A DNA stretch of 64,000 nucleotides from the NCBI GenBank assembly GCA_016932955.1, contig JAFGBV010000298.1:1-64000 (forward strand). Reading direction: 5' to 3'. The position numbers and the translations under genes are program-made. This stretch comes from Anaerolineales bacterium. Lineage in GTDB: Bacteria > Chloroflexota > Anaerolineae > Anaerolineales > UBA4823. A model generated the notes under the pieces. The model did no database searches, had not been told where the DNA came from, and saw nothing but the letters and a program-made list of their open reading frames with translations. Positions 50,902 to 59,811 of the stretch are shown here, piece after piece; positions within the stretch are counted from its first letter, which is position 1; each line of letters begins with the position of its first letter.

Positions 50902-50971
50902 GATGGATGGCCGAACTGGTTTTCTGTTATCCCGGACTCGTATCAGGTAAATCTAATTCTTGGCTAAGGTT

Positions 50972-50983
50972 GTATAATTATAC
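50972..50983. promoter_or_regulatory. Symmetrical bidirectional -10 region
   Basis: GTATAATTATAC is a perfect 12-bp palindrome containing TATAAT on both strands. On the plus strand it ends 7 nt ahead of the kinase ATG at 50986. On the minus strand it would start the AlaX-like gene with a leader of about 70 nt. Confidence 0.5.
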
Positions 50984-50985
50984 CA

Positions 50986-52689
50986 ATGACGGGGATCCAA
51001 TCTTTCTATATCGCAATCTTACTGCTGAGTGTGGTGCTCAATAGTATTTTGGCTGTGTTGTCATTTTCGCGCAGCCAGGTGCCGGGTGCGCAACCCTTTG
51101 CCGGCCTGATGCTGGCGGGCGCTTGGTGGTCAGCCACCAACGCGCTGGAAGCCTTTGCCTGGGATATTTCCGTTGAAATCTGGATTTCTAAGATCGCCTA
51201 CTTTGGCAAGGAAGGTGTGCCAGTTTTCTTCTTTCTCTTTGCGCTTGAATATACTCGCCTGGTGCGCCCTCTTTCCAAATGGGTTCTGCGGGGATTGTGG
51301 GCGATTCCCCTGCTCACCTGGATCATGGTGCTGACAAATGATCTGCACGGGCTGTTTTGGAGCAGTATCTACCCCATGCCTGGGGCGGGCGCTGGGGTGT
51401 ATGTTTACGAGCATGGGATCTGGTTCTGGCTCACGCTGACCTATAACTACCTGCTAATCCTGGGCGGCACCTTGCTCCTGATTTTCTTCGCTGCCCGTGT
51501 CGTGCGCCTGTATCGGCGTCAGACAGTGGCCCTGGTGGCGGGGGTGTTGGTCACCTGGCTGGCCAATGGCGTGTATCTTCTTGGCTTTACACCAACAAGC
51601 ATGGATCTAACGCCTATCGCCAGCGCCCTGACGGGGCTGATCTTCGCCTGGGGAATTTTACGCCTGCGTTTGTTTGACCTGGTGCCGGCTGCTCGCAGCA
51701 CGCTGATTGAAGAGCTGGATGATGGCGTGCTCGTGCTGGATATAGAAGACCGTGTAGTGGACCTTAACCCGGCTGCATGTCGTTTTTTGCATGCGAAAAA
51801 CGATGTTATCGGCCAGCATGCCGAGTCGGTCTTCTCCCCCTGGCGAGATCTGCTGGCTGCCTGTAAAGCGCAAGAACGGACGGAGATGGAAATCCTGTAC
51901 AGTGGGGATATGGAAAGGTACTTGAATGTGCGCATGGCAGCTTTGCGCAACAAGGGCGGTCAGTTGAATGGGCGCCTGCTGGTATTACATGATATCAGCG
52001 CACAGAAACGACTGGAAAAACTACGCAATGATCTGGTGCATACCATTGTCCACGACTTGCGCAACCCTTTGACCAATGTATTGGTCGCTCTCGATACAAT
52101 GGATCGCATGGAGGGAAATGACCGCGCAATGGTGCTAAACGTAGCCCGCAGCAGCGCAGGAAAGATGCTGGAGATGGTCAATTCCATCTTGGATGTGACC
52201 CGCCTGGAGAGGGGCCAGCTTGAATTGGATAACGGGCCTGTCAATCTCAAGTCGCTGGCTAATGGCGTGTTGCAAGATCAGGCCCCGCTGGCAACTAGAA
52301 AGGAAATCCAGCTTTCTCTAGAGGCGCCCGATGATCTGCCACCTGCCTGGGGAGATGCCACTTTATTGCGCAGGGTGTTGCAAAACCTGGTAGGAAATGC
52401 CCTAGTCCATACACCCCCGCAGGGGACGGTGCATGTGTCCATCAGCGAAAACGCTGCCGAGAGGTCGCTGGTGACTTCGGTTTTGGATTCCGGACCAGGT
52501 GTTCAGCCGTCAGTGGAACCATATTTGTTCCAAATGTTTACCTCAGGGCGCGGGGGAAGCAAAGGTACTGGGATCGGCTTGTATTTTTGCCGCCTTACGG
52601 TGGAAGCGCACGGCGGGCGGATTTGGATGGAAAGCTCTACTGAGCAGGGGGCAACATTCTCTTTCAGCATCCCGATCAGCAGCAAATAG
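50986..52689 (+). CDS. Sensor histidine kinase: 7TM N-terminus, one PAS domain, HisKA and HATPase
   Basis: The 567-residue protein is a shorter relative of the kinase at 28194: about seven membrane helices (1-230), one PAS-like region (about 235-340), HisKA with His356 in IVHDLRNPLTN and an ATPase domain with GNALVHTP, DSGPG and GTGIGLYFCRLTVEAHGG. The start codon lies next to the -10 box, so the message would be leaderless. No response regulator is adjacent. Both kinases may feed a shared partner. Confidence 0.9.
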   Translation: MTGIQSFYIAILLLSVVLNSILAVLSFSRSQVPGAQPFAGLMLAGAWWSATNALEAFAWDISVEIWISKIAYFGKEGVPVFFFLFALEYTRLVRPLSKWVLRGLWAIPLLTWIMVLTNDLHGLFWSSIYPMPGAGAGVYVYEHGIWFWLTLTYNYLLILGGTLLLIFFAARVVRLYRRQTVALVAGVLVTWLANGVYLLGFTPTSMDLTPIASALTGLIFAWGILRLRLFDLVPAARSTLIEELDDGVLVLDIEDRVVDLNPAACRFLHAKNDVIGQHAESVFSPWRDLLAACKAQERTEMEILYSGDMERYLNVRMAALRNKGGQLNGRLLVLHDISAQKRLEKLRNDLVHTIVHDLRNPLTNVLVALDTMDRMEGNDRAMVLNVARSSAGKMLEMVNSILDVTRLERGQLELDNGPVNLKSLANGVLQDQAPLATRKEIQLSLEAPDDLPPAWGDATLLRRVLQNLVGNALVHTPPQGTVHVSISENAAERSLVTSVLDSGPGVQPSVEPYLFQMFTSGRGGSKGTGIGLYFCRLTVEAHGGRIWMESSTEQGATFSFSIPISSK

Positions 52690-52743
52690 GTAATCGGATA
52701 ATGATGCTTCGCTCTTTTCGGCGCGCGAAATTACCCAGGAGAT

Positions 52744-52759
52744 TGTGACATTTGTCACT
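52744..52759. promoter_or_regulatory. CRP/FNR-like site upstream of fur
   Basis: TGTGACATTTGTCACT fits the pattern TGTGA-N6-TCACA with one mismatch, and holds a GTGACA...TGTCAC palindrome. It lies 30 nt before the Fur-like palindrome and may bind a CRP/FNR-family regulator. Confidence 0.45.
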
Positions 52760-52789
52760 GTTATTTTTGTGGAAATCGAGTATTATTGA

Positions 52790-52810
52790 TATTGAGAATT
52801 ATTCTCAATA
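52790..52810. promoter_or_regulatory. Fur-box-like palindrome
   Basis: TATTGAGAAT (52790-52799), one T, and ATTCTCAATA (52801-52810) make a perfect 21-bp palindrome ending 7 nt before the fur ATG. It resembles the Fur/Zur site pattern (TGAGAAT-ATTCTCA). The operon would thus be autoregulated by its first gene. Confidence 0.7.
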
Positions 52811-52817
52811 GGATCCG

Positions 52818-53270
52818 ATGATGAATGCAGATACATCACTACAAGAAGACCTTCATGCGCATGGCTTGCGCCTGACCCGCCAGCGTCAGGCGATCCTGGA
52901 TGTGCTGCGTCAAAGCGAAGGTCATCTGGATGCTGAGGCGCTGCATGATTGTGTCAAAGCGCGTGACCTGCATATCGGGCTGGCAACTGTTTACCGCACG
53001 CTGGCGCTGTTTAAGAAATTTGGCCTGGTGGTTGAACATCGCCTGGGGGAAGAGCATGGTCATTTTGAGGCCGTGCCAGAAGCGCCCCACTATCACTTCA
53101 TCTGTTCCAGGTGCCGCAAGGTGATTGAGTTCAAAGCTCCCGCGGTCGAGCGAGTGATCCAGGAATTGGCAGAAAAAGAAGGGGTGGTTGTTACGGATGT
53201 GCATTTATTATTGAGTGGCTATTGTGCAGCATGCAGCCAGGATAACATGGAGGATAACAATGAAATTTAG
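52818..53270 (+). CDS. fur: Fur-family metal-responsive regulator
   Basis: The 150-residue protein has the winged-helix part LRLTRQRQAILDVL...HLDAEALHD...IGLATVYRTLALFKKFGLV and the metal part HGHFEAVPEAPHYHFICSRC, with a second Cys pair CAAC. This is a standard Fur/Zur/PerR layout with a structural zinc site. Because the next genes encode the Feo ferrous iron importer, iron is the likely signal. ATG 52818 or 52821 could be used. The end overlaps feoA by 11 nt. Confidence 0.9.
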   Translation: MMNADTSLQEDLHAHGLRLTRQRQAILDVLRQSEGHLDAEALHDCVKARDLHIGLATVYRTLALFKKFGLVVEHRLGEEHGHFEAVPEAPHYHFICSRCRKVIEFKAPAVERVIQELAEKEGVVVTDVHLLLSGYCAACSQDNMEDNNEI

Positions 53271-53562
53271 GCTGGCGTGGCGAGACCGGCGAAGAGCTTG
53301 CCCTCATCTGAATGCAAGGCAATCTTCAGGACAGATTTCTTTAGGTGATCTGTCTCCAGGTCAAATAGCGCAAGTGGTGGCGCTTTCGGGAGGGCGCTGT
53401 ATGGTTGGTCGCATGGCCTCACTGGGCTTCACGCCCGGTGCTTTGGTCACCATGATCCAAAATTATGGCCATGGGCCCTTGATTGTCAGCGTGCGTGATA
53501 CGCGCGTGGCGCTTGGACGCCATGAAGCCAGAGCGGTGGTTGTGCAGCAAGGGGTTCTATGA
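53260..53562 (+). CDS. feoA: Ferrous iron transport protein A
   Basis: The 100-residue protein has a FeoA SH3-like domain (about residues 25-98) with GQIAQVVALSGGRCMVGRMASLGFTPGALVTMI. About 22 basic residues precede it, more than usual. ATG at 53260 follows GGAGG and lies inside the end of fur. It should assist FeoB at the membrane. It overlaps feoB by 4 nt (ATGA). Confidence 0.88.
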   Translation: MKFRLAWRDRRRACPHLNARQSSGQISLGDLSPGQIAQVVALSGGRCMVGRMASLGFTPGALVTMIQNYGHGPLIVSVRDTRVALGRHEARAVVVQQGVL

Positions 53563-55616
53563 GCAGCTTTCATGCCCCACCCAACATCGATGGATCAACG
53601 CTTGATCAGCAGCAACTGATTGGAGAGCGAACCCGGCTGGTGGCACTGGCTGGACAACCCAATATGGGCAAATCGACTCTGTTCAACCTGCTAACGGGAT
53701 TGAACCAGCATGTAGGGAACTGGCCTGGGAAGACGGTAGAGCGCCGAGAGGGTGATTTTCTTTACAATGCCCATTCATACCGCCTGGTGGATTTGCCCGG
53801 CACGTACAGCCTGACCGCCAATTCGCCCGAGGAGGTGATCGCGCGCGAGTTTATCTTGCATGAGCGCCCCGATGTGGTTATTGCGGTGGTCAGTGCTGCC
53901 AACCTGGAGCGCAGCCTGTACCTGGTGGCGGAGTTGGTTCTGTTGCCCACGCCTTTGATTGTGGCCTTGAACATGATGGATGTCGCAGCACAAGAGGGGT
54001 TGAATGTGGATGCAGATATTCTGGAGGCAGCATTGGGTCTGCCCGTTGTGCCTGTAGTGGCAACCCGTGCCATTGGGGTACGAGACCTCATGCGCGCTGT
54101 GGAAGCTATGCTTGCCGGTAAGCGGGTGCCCATGCCGCGCCAGCCTGAAATCCGCGCCGATCATCGGCAGGCGTTGGTTGATATTCGTGAAGCAATATCT
54201 GGCTATGTGCCTCCACCCTATCCGCTGGAATGGGTGGCGTTGAAATTACTGGAAGGTGACCAACAGGTAACTGAATTGGTGCGGAGCAGCCTTCCGCCCG
54301 CGGGTTGGGAACGGGTTAACGCTGTATTATTGGCGCATGACGATGCCTTGCTGGCGGTCGCCTCAGGACGCTATGAGTGGATTGGACGTATGGTACGGGC
54401 GGCAGTAGCCCGCCCTCGGGTTGGGCAGATCAGCCTCACCGAGCGACTGGATCGTTGGGCAGCGCATCCATTTTGGGGCTTGTTCATCCTGGCAGGTGTG
54501 CTGGGCCTCGTATTTTGGTTGACTTTTACTTTGGGGGCGCCGCTGCAAGCCTGGCTGGATGAGCAGGTGATTGTAGCGCTGGCTGTGCGTGTTTCAGGTT
54601 GGCTGGCTCGTTCCCCAACATGGCTGAGTAGCCTGGTAGTGGATGGGGTGTTGGGTGGGGTTGGCGCTGTGCTGACCTTCCTGCCAGTCATGGTGATTTT
54701 CTTCGCTGTTTTCGGTCTCCTGGAAGATGTTGGCTACATGGCGCGAGCAGCGTATGTGATGGACAATTTGATGCATGTGATGGGCTTGCATGGTAAATCG
54801 TTCTTGCCATTGTTCCTGGGGTTTGGTTGCAACGTGCCGGCGGTTGTGGGAACACGCGTGATTGATTCCTGGTCGGCGCGGCTGGTGACAATCCTCATCG
54901 CGCCATTGGTGCCCTGTTCTGCGCGCCTGGCTGTGGTGGCATTTCTTGCGCCTGCTTTCTTCGGGCAGCAGGCTATGCTGGTTACCTTTGGCTTAGTGCT
55001 GCTTTCGTTAGCAATGCTCATCTTCATCGGAACTATCCTGAGCCGGATCCTCTTTCGTGGCGAGCGTTCGGCTTTTATCATGGAGATGCCGCTTTACCAC
55101 CAGCCTAACTTGCGCACCATTGGTTTACTGGTGTGGCAACGCGCAATAGCATTTGTGCAGAAGGCTGGCACAATGATCCTTGCCTTTTCCGTGGTCATCT
55201 GGTTATTGGCAACATTGCCTGGTGGCGATCTGGAAACAAGCTTCCTGGCACAACTTGGATATTGGCTGGAGCCAGCCAGTCGTTGGATGGGGTTTGATTG
55301 GCGTCTGACGGTGGCATTGTTGGCAAGCTTTGCGGCGAAGGAGAATGCTGTTGCCACCTTGGGCGTGTTGATGGGGGGGAAAAATCAGGCCGGGTTAGGA
55401 ATGACACTGGCATCCATCTATTCGCCGGCGACGGCATTGGCTTTTCTGGCTGTCTCGCTGCTGTTTATCCCCTGCGCAGCAACGGTAGCGGCGATTCGTC
55501 AGGAGACGGGGGGGTGGAGATGGGCGGCCCTTTCTGTTGGGCTTCTCCTGCTGATCTCGGTCAGCGTCGGCGTGCTGATCTATCAGGGCGCTCTCCTGCT
55601 TGGCTGGGGGGTGTAA
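53559..55616 (+). CDS. feoB: Ferrous iron transport protein B
   Basis: The 685-residue protein is the Fe(II) importer. Its N-terminal G domain has AGQPNMGKSTLFN (G1, residues 31-43), GNWPGKTVE (G2), DLPGTYSL (G3) and NMMD (G4). A helical regulator part follows, and then about ten membrane helices with the Gate motifs GFGCNVPAV, PLVPCSARL and FIPCAAT. The order fur-feoA-feoB-feoC with overlaps shows one operon under a Fur-like box. Confidence 0.95.
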   Translation: MSSFHAPPNIDGSTLDQQQLIGERTRLVALAGQPNMGKSTLFNLLTGLNQHVGNWPGKTVERREGDFLYNAHSYRLVDLPGTYSLTANSPEEVIAREFILHERPDVVIAVVSAANLERSLYLVAELVLLPTPLIVALNMMDVAAQEGLNVDADILEAALGLPVVPVVATRAIGVRDLMRAVEAMLAGKRVPMPRQPEIRADHRQALVDIREAISGYVPPPYPLEWVALKLLEGDQQVTELVRSSLPPAGWERVNAVLLAHDDALLAVASGRYEWIGRMVRAAVARPRVGQISLTERLDRWAAHPFWGLFILAGVLGLVFWLTFTLGAPLQAWLDEQVIVALAVRVSGWLARSPTWLSSLVVDGVLGGVGAVLTFLPVMVIFFAVFGLLEDVGYMARAAYVMDNLMHVMGLHGKSFLPLFLGFGCNVPAVVGTRVIDSWSARLVTILIAPLVPCSARLAVVAFLAPAFFGQQAMLVTFGLVLLSLAMLIFIGTILSRILFRGERSAFIMEMPLYHQPNLRTIGLLVWQRAIAFVQKAGTMILAFSVVIWLLATLPGGDLETSFLAQLGYWLEPASRWMGFDWRLTVALLASFAAKENAVATLGVLMGGKNQAGLGMTLASIYSPATALAFLAVSLLFIPCAATVAAIRQETGGWRWAALSVGLLLLISVSVGVLIYQGALLLGWGV

Positions 55617-55617
55617 G

Positions 55618-55845
55618 ATGTTGGAGAGGCTGCTCCATGTGGTCGATCAGGGAGGAGCGTTGAGCGTTCCACACCTGGCGCGTAGATTGGATGTGAGCGA
55701 GGCGCTGGTAGAGCAGATGCTCGCAGACCTGGTGCGCATGGGACATTTGCGCGTTGTAGAAGGCTGCCAGGCAGGGCGCTGTGCAGCCTGCCCTATGGCG
55801 CAGGCTTGCGCGATGATTGCCCGCCCGCGTATCTGGCAGCGCTGA
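55618..55845 (+). CDS. feoC: FeoC-like transcriptional/Fe-S protein
   Basis: The 75-residue protein has a winged-helix start (VPHLARRLDVSEALVEQMLADLVRMGHL). A C-terminal cluster C-x4-C-x2-C-x5-C (GCQAGRCAACPMAQAC) resembles the Fe-S site of FeoC. FeoC proteins bind FeoB and respond to iron or oxygen. The ATG lies at the feoB stop (1 nt between them), so translation is coupled. Confidence 0.78.
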   Translation: MLERLLHVVDQGGALSVPHLARRLDVSEALVEQMLADLVRMGHLRVVEGCQAGRCAACPMAQACAMIARPRIWQR

Positions 55846-55887
55846 TGCTTTATTTTGCCATCTATCCTAAAATGTAATTTCTCTGTC

Positions 55888-56859
55888 CTATTTTCCAGGC
55901 AGCGTTACCTGGAAGGGCAGAGCTTCTCCGCGCAAACCCGCAACCAGATTCCTGACTGCCATCAACGCCATGCGCGTGCGTGTGGTGGTTGTGGCGCTGG
56001 CAATGTGCGGGGCTACGATCAGGTTTGGCAGGCTAAGTAGTTTGTGCCCGGTTGGCAGCGGTTCCGGGTCGGTGACGTCTAGCGCCGCGCAGGCGATTTT
56101 GCCGCTTTTCAATGCCTGGTAGAGTGCTTCGCTGTCCACGATTGGACCGCGCGCGGTGTTGACCAGCACCGCACTGGATTTCATCAGCGAGAATGCCCGT
56201 TCACCAATCAAACCCTGGGTTTGCGGCGAAAGACTGACATGCAGGGTGATGAAATCTGCCTGGCAGAGCAGATCATCCAGTTCCAGGTACGTGGCGCCCA
56301 GCTCTGCTTCGGCTTGCGGCTGGGGTTGGGTATCATAGTACAGGACGCGCATATTAAAGCCCCGCGCCCGCCTGGCGACCGACTGCCCGATGCGGCCCAT
56401 GCCGATAATGCCCAATGTCGCGCCGTATACCTCCTGCCCCAATAACAGCGTCAGCCCCCAGGTTTCCCATTTCCCCGCCCGTACAAAGTCGATTGCCTCG
56501 CCCAGGCGCCGCGCCCCAGCCATCAGCAACGTGAAAGCAAAATCTGCAGTGGCTTCGGTGAGCACGCCGGGGGTGTTACCCACCAGGATATTGCGCTGCG
56601 CCGCAGCACGGATGTCGATATTGTCATAGCCGACCGCACACTGGCTGATCACTTTCAGGCGCGGCGCAAGCCTGATCAGTGCGGCGTCGATACGGTCGGT
56701 GAGCAGGCACAGTAATCCTTCTTTGTCAACAATGTTTTCGGCGATCACCTCGTAAGGTGGTGGGGTCTCGTGATTCCAGATCTGCACCTCGCAGGATTGT
56801 TCCAGCTCATTCCTGGCAGATTCGGGCAGGCGGCGGGTGACATAGACTTTTGGCTTCAT
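55888..56859 (-). CDS. D-2-hydroxyacid dehydrogenase (glyoxylate/hydroxypyruvate reductase-like)
   Basis: The 323-residue enzyme reduces a 2-keto acid with NAD(P)H. The nucleotide motif is GIIGMGRIGQSVARR, the catalytic Arg is in VNTARGP, the Glu in DVTDPEPLP and the His in APHIASAT. The order and length fit the glycerate dehydrogenase/glyoxylate reductase branch. The start is ATG at 56859; a GTG further upstream is not needed. It is divergent from typA. Confidence 0.9.
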   Translation of the reverse strand: MKPKVYVTRRLPESARNELEQSCEVQIWNHETPPPYEVIAENIVDKEGLLCLLTDRIDAALIRLAPRLKVISQCAVGYDNIDIRAAAQRNILVGNTPGVLTEATADFAFTLLMAGARRLGEAIDFVRAGKWETWGLTLLLGQEVYGATLGIIGMGRIGQSVARRARGFNMRVLYYDTQPQPQAEAELGATYLELDDLLCQADFITLHVSLSPQTQGLIGERAFSLMKSSAVLVNTARGPIVDSEALYQALKSGKIACAALDVTDPEPLPTGHKLLSLPNLIVAPHIASATTTTRTRMALMAVRNLVAGLRGEALPFQVTLPGK

Positions 56860-57023
56860 CGCGATGCACCATCCATTGCTGTATGATAACATAATCCTTG
56901 GTTGCCAAAGGTACTCCAGTAACACACGCTCCCTTCTCAAAACCGTCTCTGTCTGATAAACTATCCCCCTGGTTTGAGCGACCTCGACCACATTGGCCGG
57001 GGTCTTTTGTGTGTAGGTGTAGG

Positions 57024-58880
57024 ATGAAAACAGAAAGAATTGACTTGCGTAATATCGCCATCATCGCTCATGTCGATCATGGTAAAACAACACTGGTAGA
57101 TGGCCTGCTGCGCCAGGCGCGCGTCTTCCGCGAGAATCAGCAGGTGATGGAACGGGTCATGGATTCAAATGACCTGGAGCGTGAGCGCGGGATTACCATC
57201 CTGGCGAAAAATACCGCCATCTCTATCTGGGATGCACAGGCCGGTGAAACCGTAAAGATCAATATTGTCGATACACCCGGGCATGCTGATTTTGGCGGCG
57301 AGGTCGAACGGGTGATGAACATGGTGGATGGCGTGCTGCTCCTGGTGGATGCGGCTGAGGGACCTATGCCCCAAACCCGTTTTGTGCTCAAGAAAGCGTT
57401 GGAGATGGGGCACCGCGCGATTGTGGTGATCAATAAAGTGGATCGTAAGGATGCCGAGCCGGATCGCGTACTGAACCAGACTTTTGATCTGTTTATTGAG
57501 CTCGGTGCCAGTGATGAGCAGGCGGATTTCCCTGTGGTATATGCCAATGCGATTACCGCTCAGGCTGGGCTGACCCCTGATTTAGGCCCCGATCTCCAAC
57601 CTCTCTTCCAGGCCATCTTGCGCCATATCCCCAGCCCGCAGGTGGATGTGGACGCACCGCTACAGATGCTTGTTACTACCCTGGGGTATGATGATTACCG
57701 CGGTGTCACCGCCGTAGGGCGCATCTTTGCCGGGCAAATTGAGCTGGATCAGCCGTTGGCGCGCATCATGCTTGATGGACAGGTGGTCACTGAACGCGCC
57801 CGTTATTTGTACGTGCACCAGGGTCTCAAGCGTGTTGAAGTCGAACATGCCGAAGCCGGAGAGATCGTCGCCTTGGCCGGCCTGGAAGGGATTGCGATTG
57901 GGGAAACCCTGGCCGATATCGAGAATCCCCAGGCCCTGCCGCGTATCCAGGTTGAAGAGCCCACCGTCCGCATGACCTTTGGCGTGAACACTTCGCCCTT
58001 TTCGGGACGTGAAGGGCGCTGGAACACCTCGCGCAAGCTGCGGGCGCGCCTCTTTGATGAGCTGCGCTCCAACGTTGCCCTGCGTGTGGCAGAGACGGAT
58101 AGCCCCGACTCATTCCTCGTCTCTGGCCGCGGCGAGCTACACCTGGCGATCTTGATTGAGACCATGCGCCGCGAGGGCTATGAATTTCAGGTTTCACGGC
58201 CTGAGGTGATCCTGCGCCAGGACGAGACAGGCGAACTGCTGGAACCGTATGAGAATGTGCATATTGAAACCAGCCCCGATACAGTGGGTGTAGTGGTCGA
58301 GATGCTCGGCGAGCGGCGCGGCCAGATGCTCAATATGATCGATACAGGCGAGAACAGCGTTCGGCTGGAGTACCTGGCGCCGACGCGTGGTTTATTAGGT
58401 TTCCGTTATCAGTTCCTCACCGCCACCCGCGGGGCTGGCACGTTGCACACCCTCTTCCATGGTTATCTGCCGATAGCCGGACCAATGAGCGGGCGTGCAA
58501 CCGGCTCGCTGGTGAGCTGGGAGCCAGGCGTGGCCACAACCTATGGCCTGAAGAATGCCGAGGAACGCGGCATGCTTTTCTATGGGGCTGGCGTTGAAGT
58601 GTATGAGGGGATGGTGGTGGGCGAGCACCAGCGACCCGGTGACCTCAGCGTGAATGTGTGCAAGAAGAAGCACCTCACCAATGTGCGCGCCGCACGCGGT
58701 GAGATGGAGATCCGCCTCACCCCGCCCCGCCAGATGAGCCTGGATGAGGCAATTGAATACCTGGCGGATGATGAACTGCTCGAGGTTACCCCAAAGAGCT
58801 ACCGCATCCGCAAGCGTATCTTGAATACGCATGAGCGCGGCCGCCTGAACAAGCTGGCAAAATTAGAAATGGGTGTCTGA
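57024..58880 (+). CDS. typA: Translational GTPase TypA/BipA
   Basis: The 618-residue protein is a ribosome-associated GTPase of stress and low-temperature growth. G motifs are [13 protein letters not shown] near residue 12, [19 protein letters not shown] and NKVD. Domains II, III, V and the C-terminal domain follow. ATG at 57024 is right before the conserved [14 protein letters not shown]. The message may include a short upstream peptide-like frame, ignored here. Confidence 0.95.
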   Translation: MKTERIDLRNIAIIAHVDHGKTTLVDGLLRQARVFRENQQVMERVMDSNDLERERGITILAKNTAISIWDAQAGETVKINIVDTPGHADFGGEVERVMNMVDGVLLLVDAAEGPMPQTRFVLKKALEMGHRAIVVINKVDRKDAEPDRVLNQTFDLFIELGASDEQADFPVVYANAITAQAGLTPDLGPDLQPLFQAILRHIPSPQVDVDAPLQMLVTTLGYDDYRGVTAVGRIFAGQIELDQPLARIMLDGQVVTERARYLYVHQGLKRVEVEHAEAGEIVALAGLEGIAIGETLADIENPQALPRIQVEEPTVRMTFGVNTSPFSGREGRWNTSRKLRARLFDELRSNVALRVAETDSPDSFLVSGRGELHLAILIETMRREGYEFQVSRPEVILRQDETGELLEPYENVHIETSPDTVGVVVEMLGERRGQMLNMIDTGENSVRLEYLAPTRGLLGFRYQFLTATRGAGTLHTLFHGYLPIAGPMSGRATGSLVSWEPGVATTYGLKNAEERGMLFYGAGVEVYEGMVVGEHQRPGDLSVNVCKKKHLTNVRAARGEMEIRLTPPRQMSLDEAIEYLADDELLEVTPKSYRIRKRILNTHERGRLNKLAKLEMGV

Positions 58881-58899
58881 GCGAGCAGGTGGGTTTTGT

Positions 58900-59751
58900 T
58901 CAACTTGCAATCAGCACGATGGCAGATAGCGCAGCGACGATCCCCACGGCTTGCAAGCGGTTAATCCGCTCTTTCAATAGAAACCAGGCCAGGATCACGG
59001 TGGTGCCAGGGTAGAGAGACCCAAGCACAGCGGCGATGTCCAGGCGACCGGCTTGCCCGGCAAGCACGTACATCAAATTAGCGGTTACGTCCATTGCCCC
59101 GCAAACCACCACGATCGGCATTACCTTGCGCGGCAGGGATTGCGCAGGAGGCCGCATCAGCACATAAAGCGACAGCCCCACGCTCGAAGCCAGGCGGGCG
59201 CTCAGCAGAGGCCAGAAGGTAGCCTGCTGGCTGGCAGCGTGCATGAGGATGAAGTAGAAGCCAAAGGTGATGCCGGAGATCAGTGGCAGTCGCAGGCTGG
59301 CTAAATGGGCTTTGAAAATCGGCGATACTCCTCCTCCTGAGATCAGCCAGATGGCTGCCAGCGCAAGCAAAAACCCCACCAGTTTGATGATGCCGGGGAA
59401 GCCCTGTGTCCATGCACCTACCACGACGGGAAGTACAGCAGCCAGCAACGCTGAGACCGGAGCAGCAATGCTCATCTTCCCCTCGGCCAGCGAGCGGTAC
59501 AGCAAGATGAGCCCCACAGAGCCGAGCAGGCTTGCAACGATGCTGTAAAGCAGATCGCGTGTGGGGGGTAGAGGCTCGTGAAAAAGAAATGGCAGCGGAA
59601 TCAGGAGAATGCCGCCAATCCACTCAGCAGCCAAAACGACCCGGATAGGGTTGGATCGCCGCGAGGCAATCCCGCCAGCAAAATCGCCGGCTCCCCAGGT
59701 CAGCGCAGCGGCTAAGCCCAATAGAACAGGTAGAAGAGAGGTTTGCGGCAT
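58900..59751 (-). CDS. EamA/DMT-family membrane transporter
   Basis: The 283-residue protein has about ten membrane helices and two EamA repeats: ALTWGAGDFAGGIASRR and PVSALLAAVLPV early, then a second half with VLGSLYPGTTVILAWFLLKERI. It probably exports a metabolite or amino acid. An extended -10 box ends 8 nt before its ATG. It is convergent with typA and divergent from the methyltransferase gene. Confidence 0.83.
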   Translation of the reverse strand: MPQTSLLPVLLGLAAALTWGAGDFAGGIASRRSNPIRVVLAAEWIGGILLIPLPFLFHEPLPPTRDLLYSIVASLLGSVGLILLYRSLAEGKMSIAAPVSALLAAVLPVVVGAWTQGFPGIIKLVGFLLALAAIWLISGGGVSPIFKAHLASLRLPLISGITFGFYFILMHAASQQATFWPLLSARLASSVGLSLYVLMRPPAQSLPRKVMPIVVVCGAMDVTANLMYVLAGQAGRLDIAAVLGSLYPGTTVILAWFLLKERINRLQAVGIVAALSAIVLIAS

Positions 59752-59759
59752 GTTCGGGA

Positions 59760-59802
59760 ATTATAACAGCCAATGATCACAATGCTTGTAAGATGATACA
59801 AT
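59760..59802. promoter_or_regulatory. Divergent promoter pair with short leaders
   Basis: On the minus strand TGTTATAAT ends 8 nt before the EamA ATG (TATAAT is the complement of 59760-59765). On the plus strand TGATACAAT ends 9 nt before the methyltransferase ATG at 59812 (TACAAT 59797-59802). Both predict nearly leaderless messages. The -10 boxes lie 31 bp apart in one 60-bp gap. Confidence 0.5.
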
Positions 59803-59811
59803 GCTGGCACG

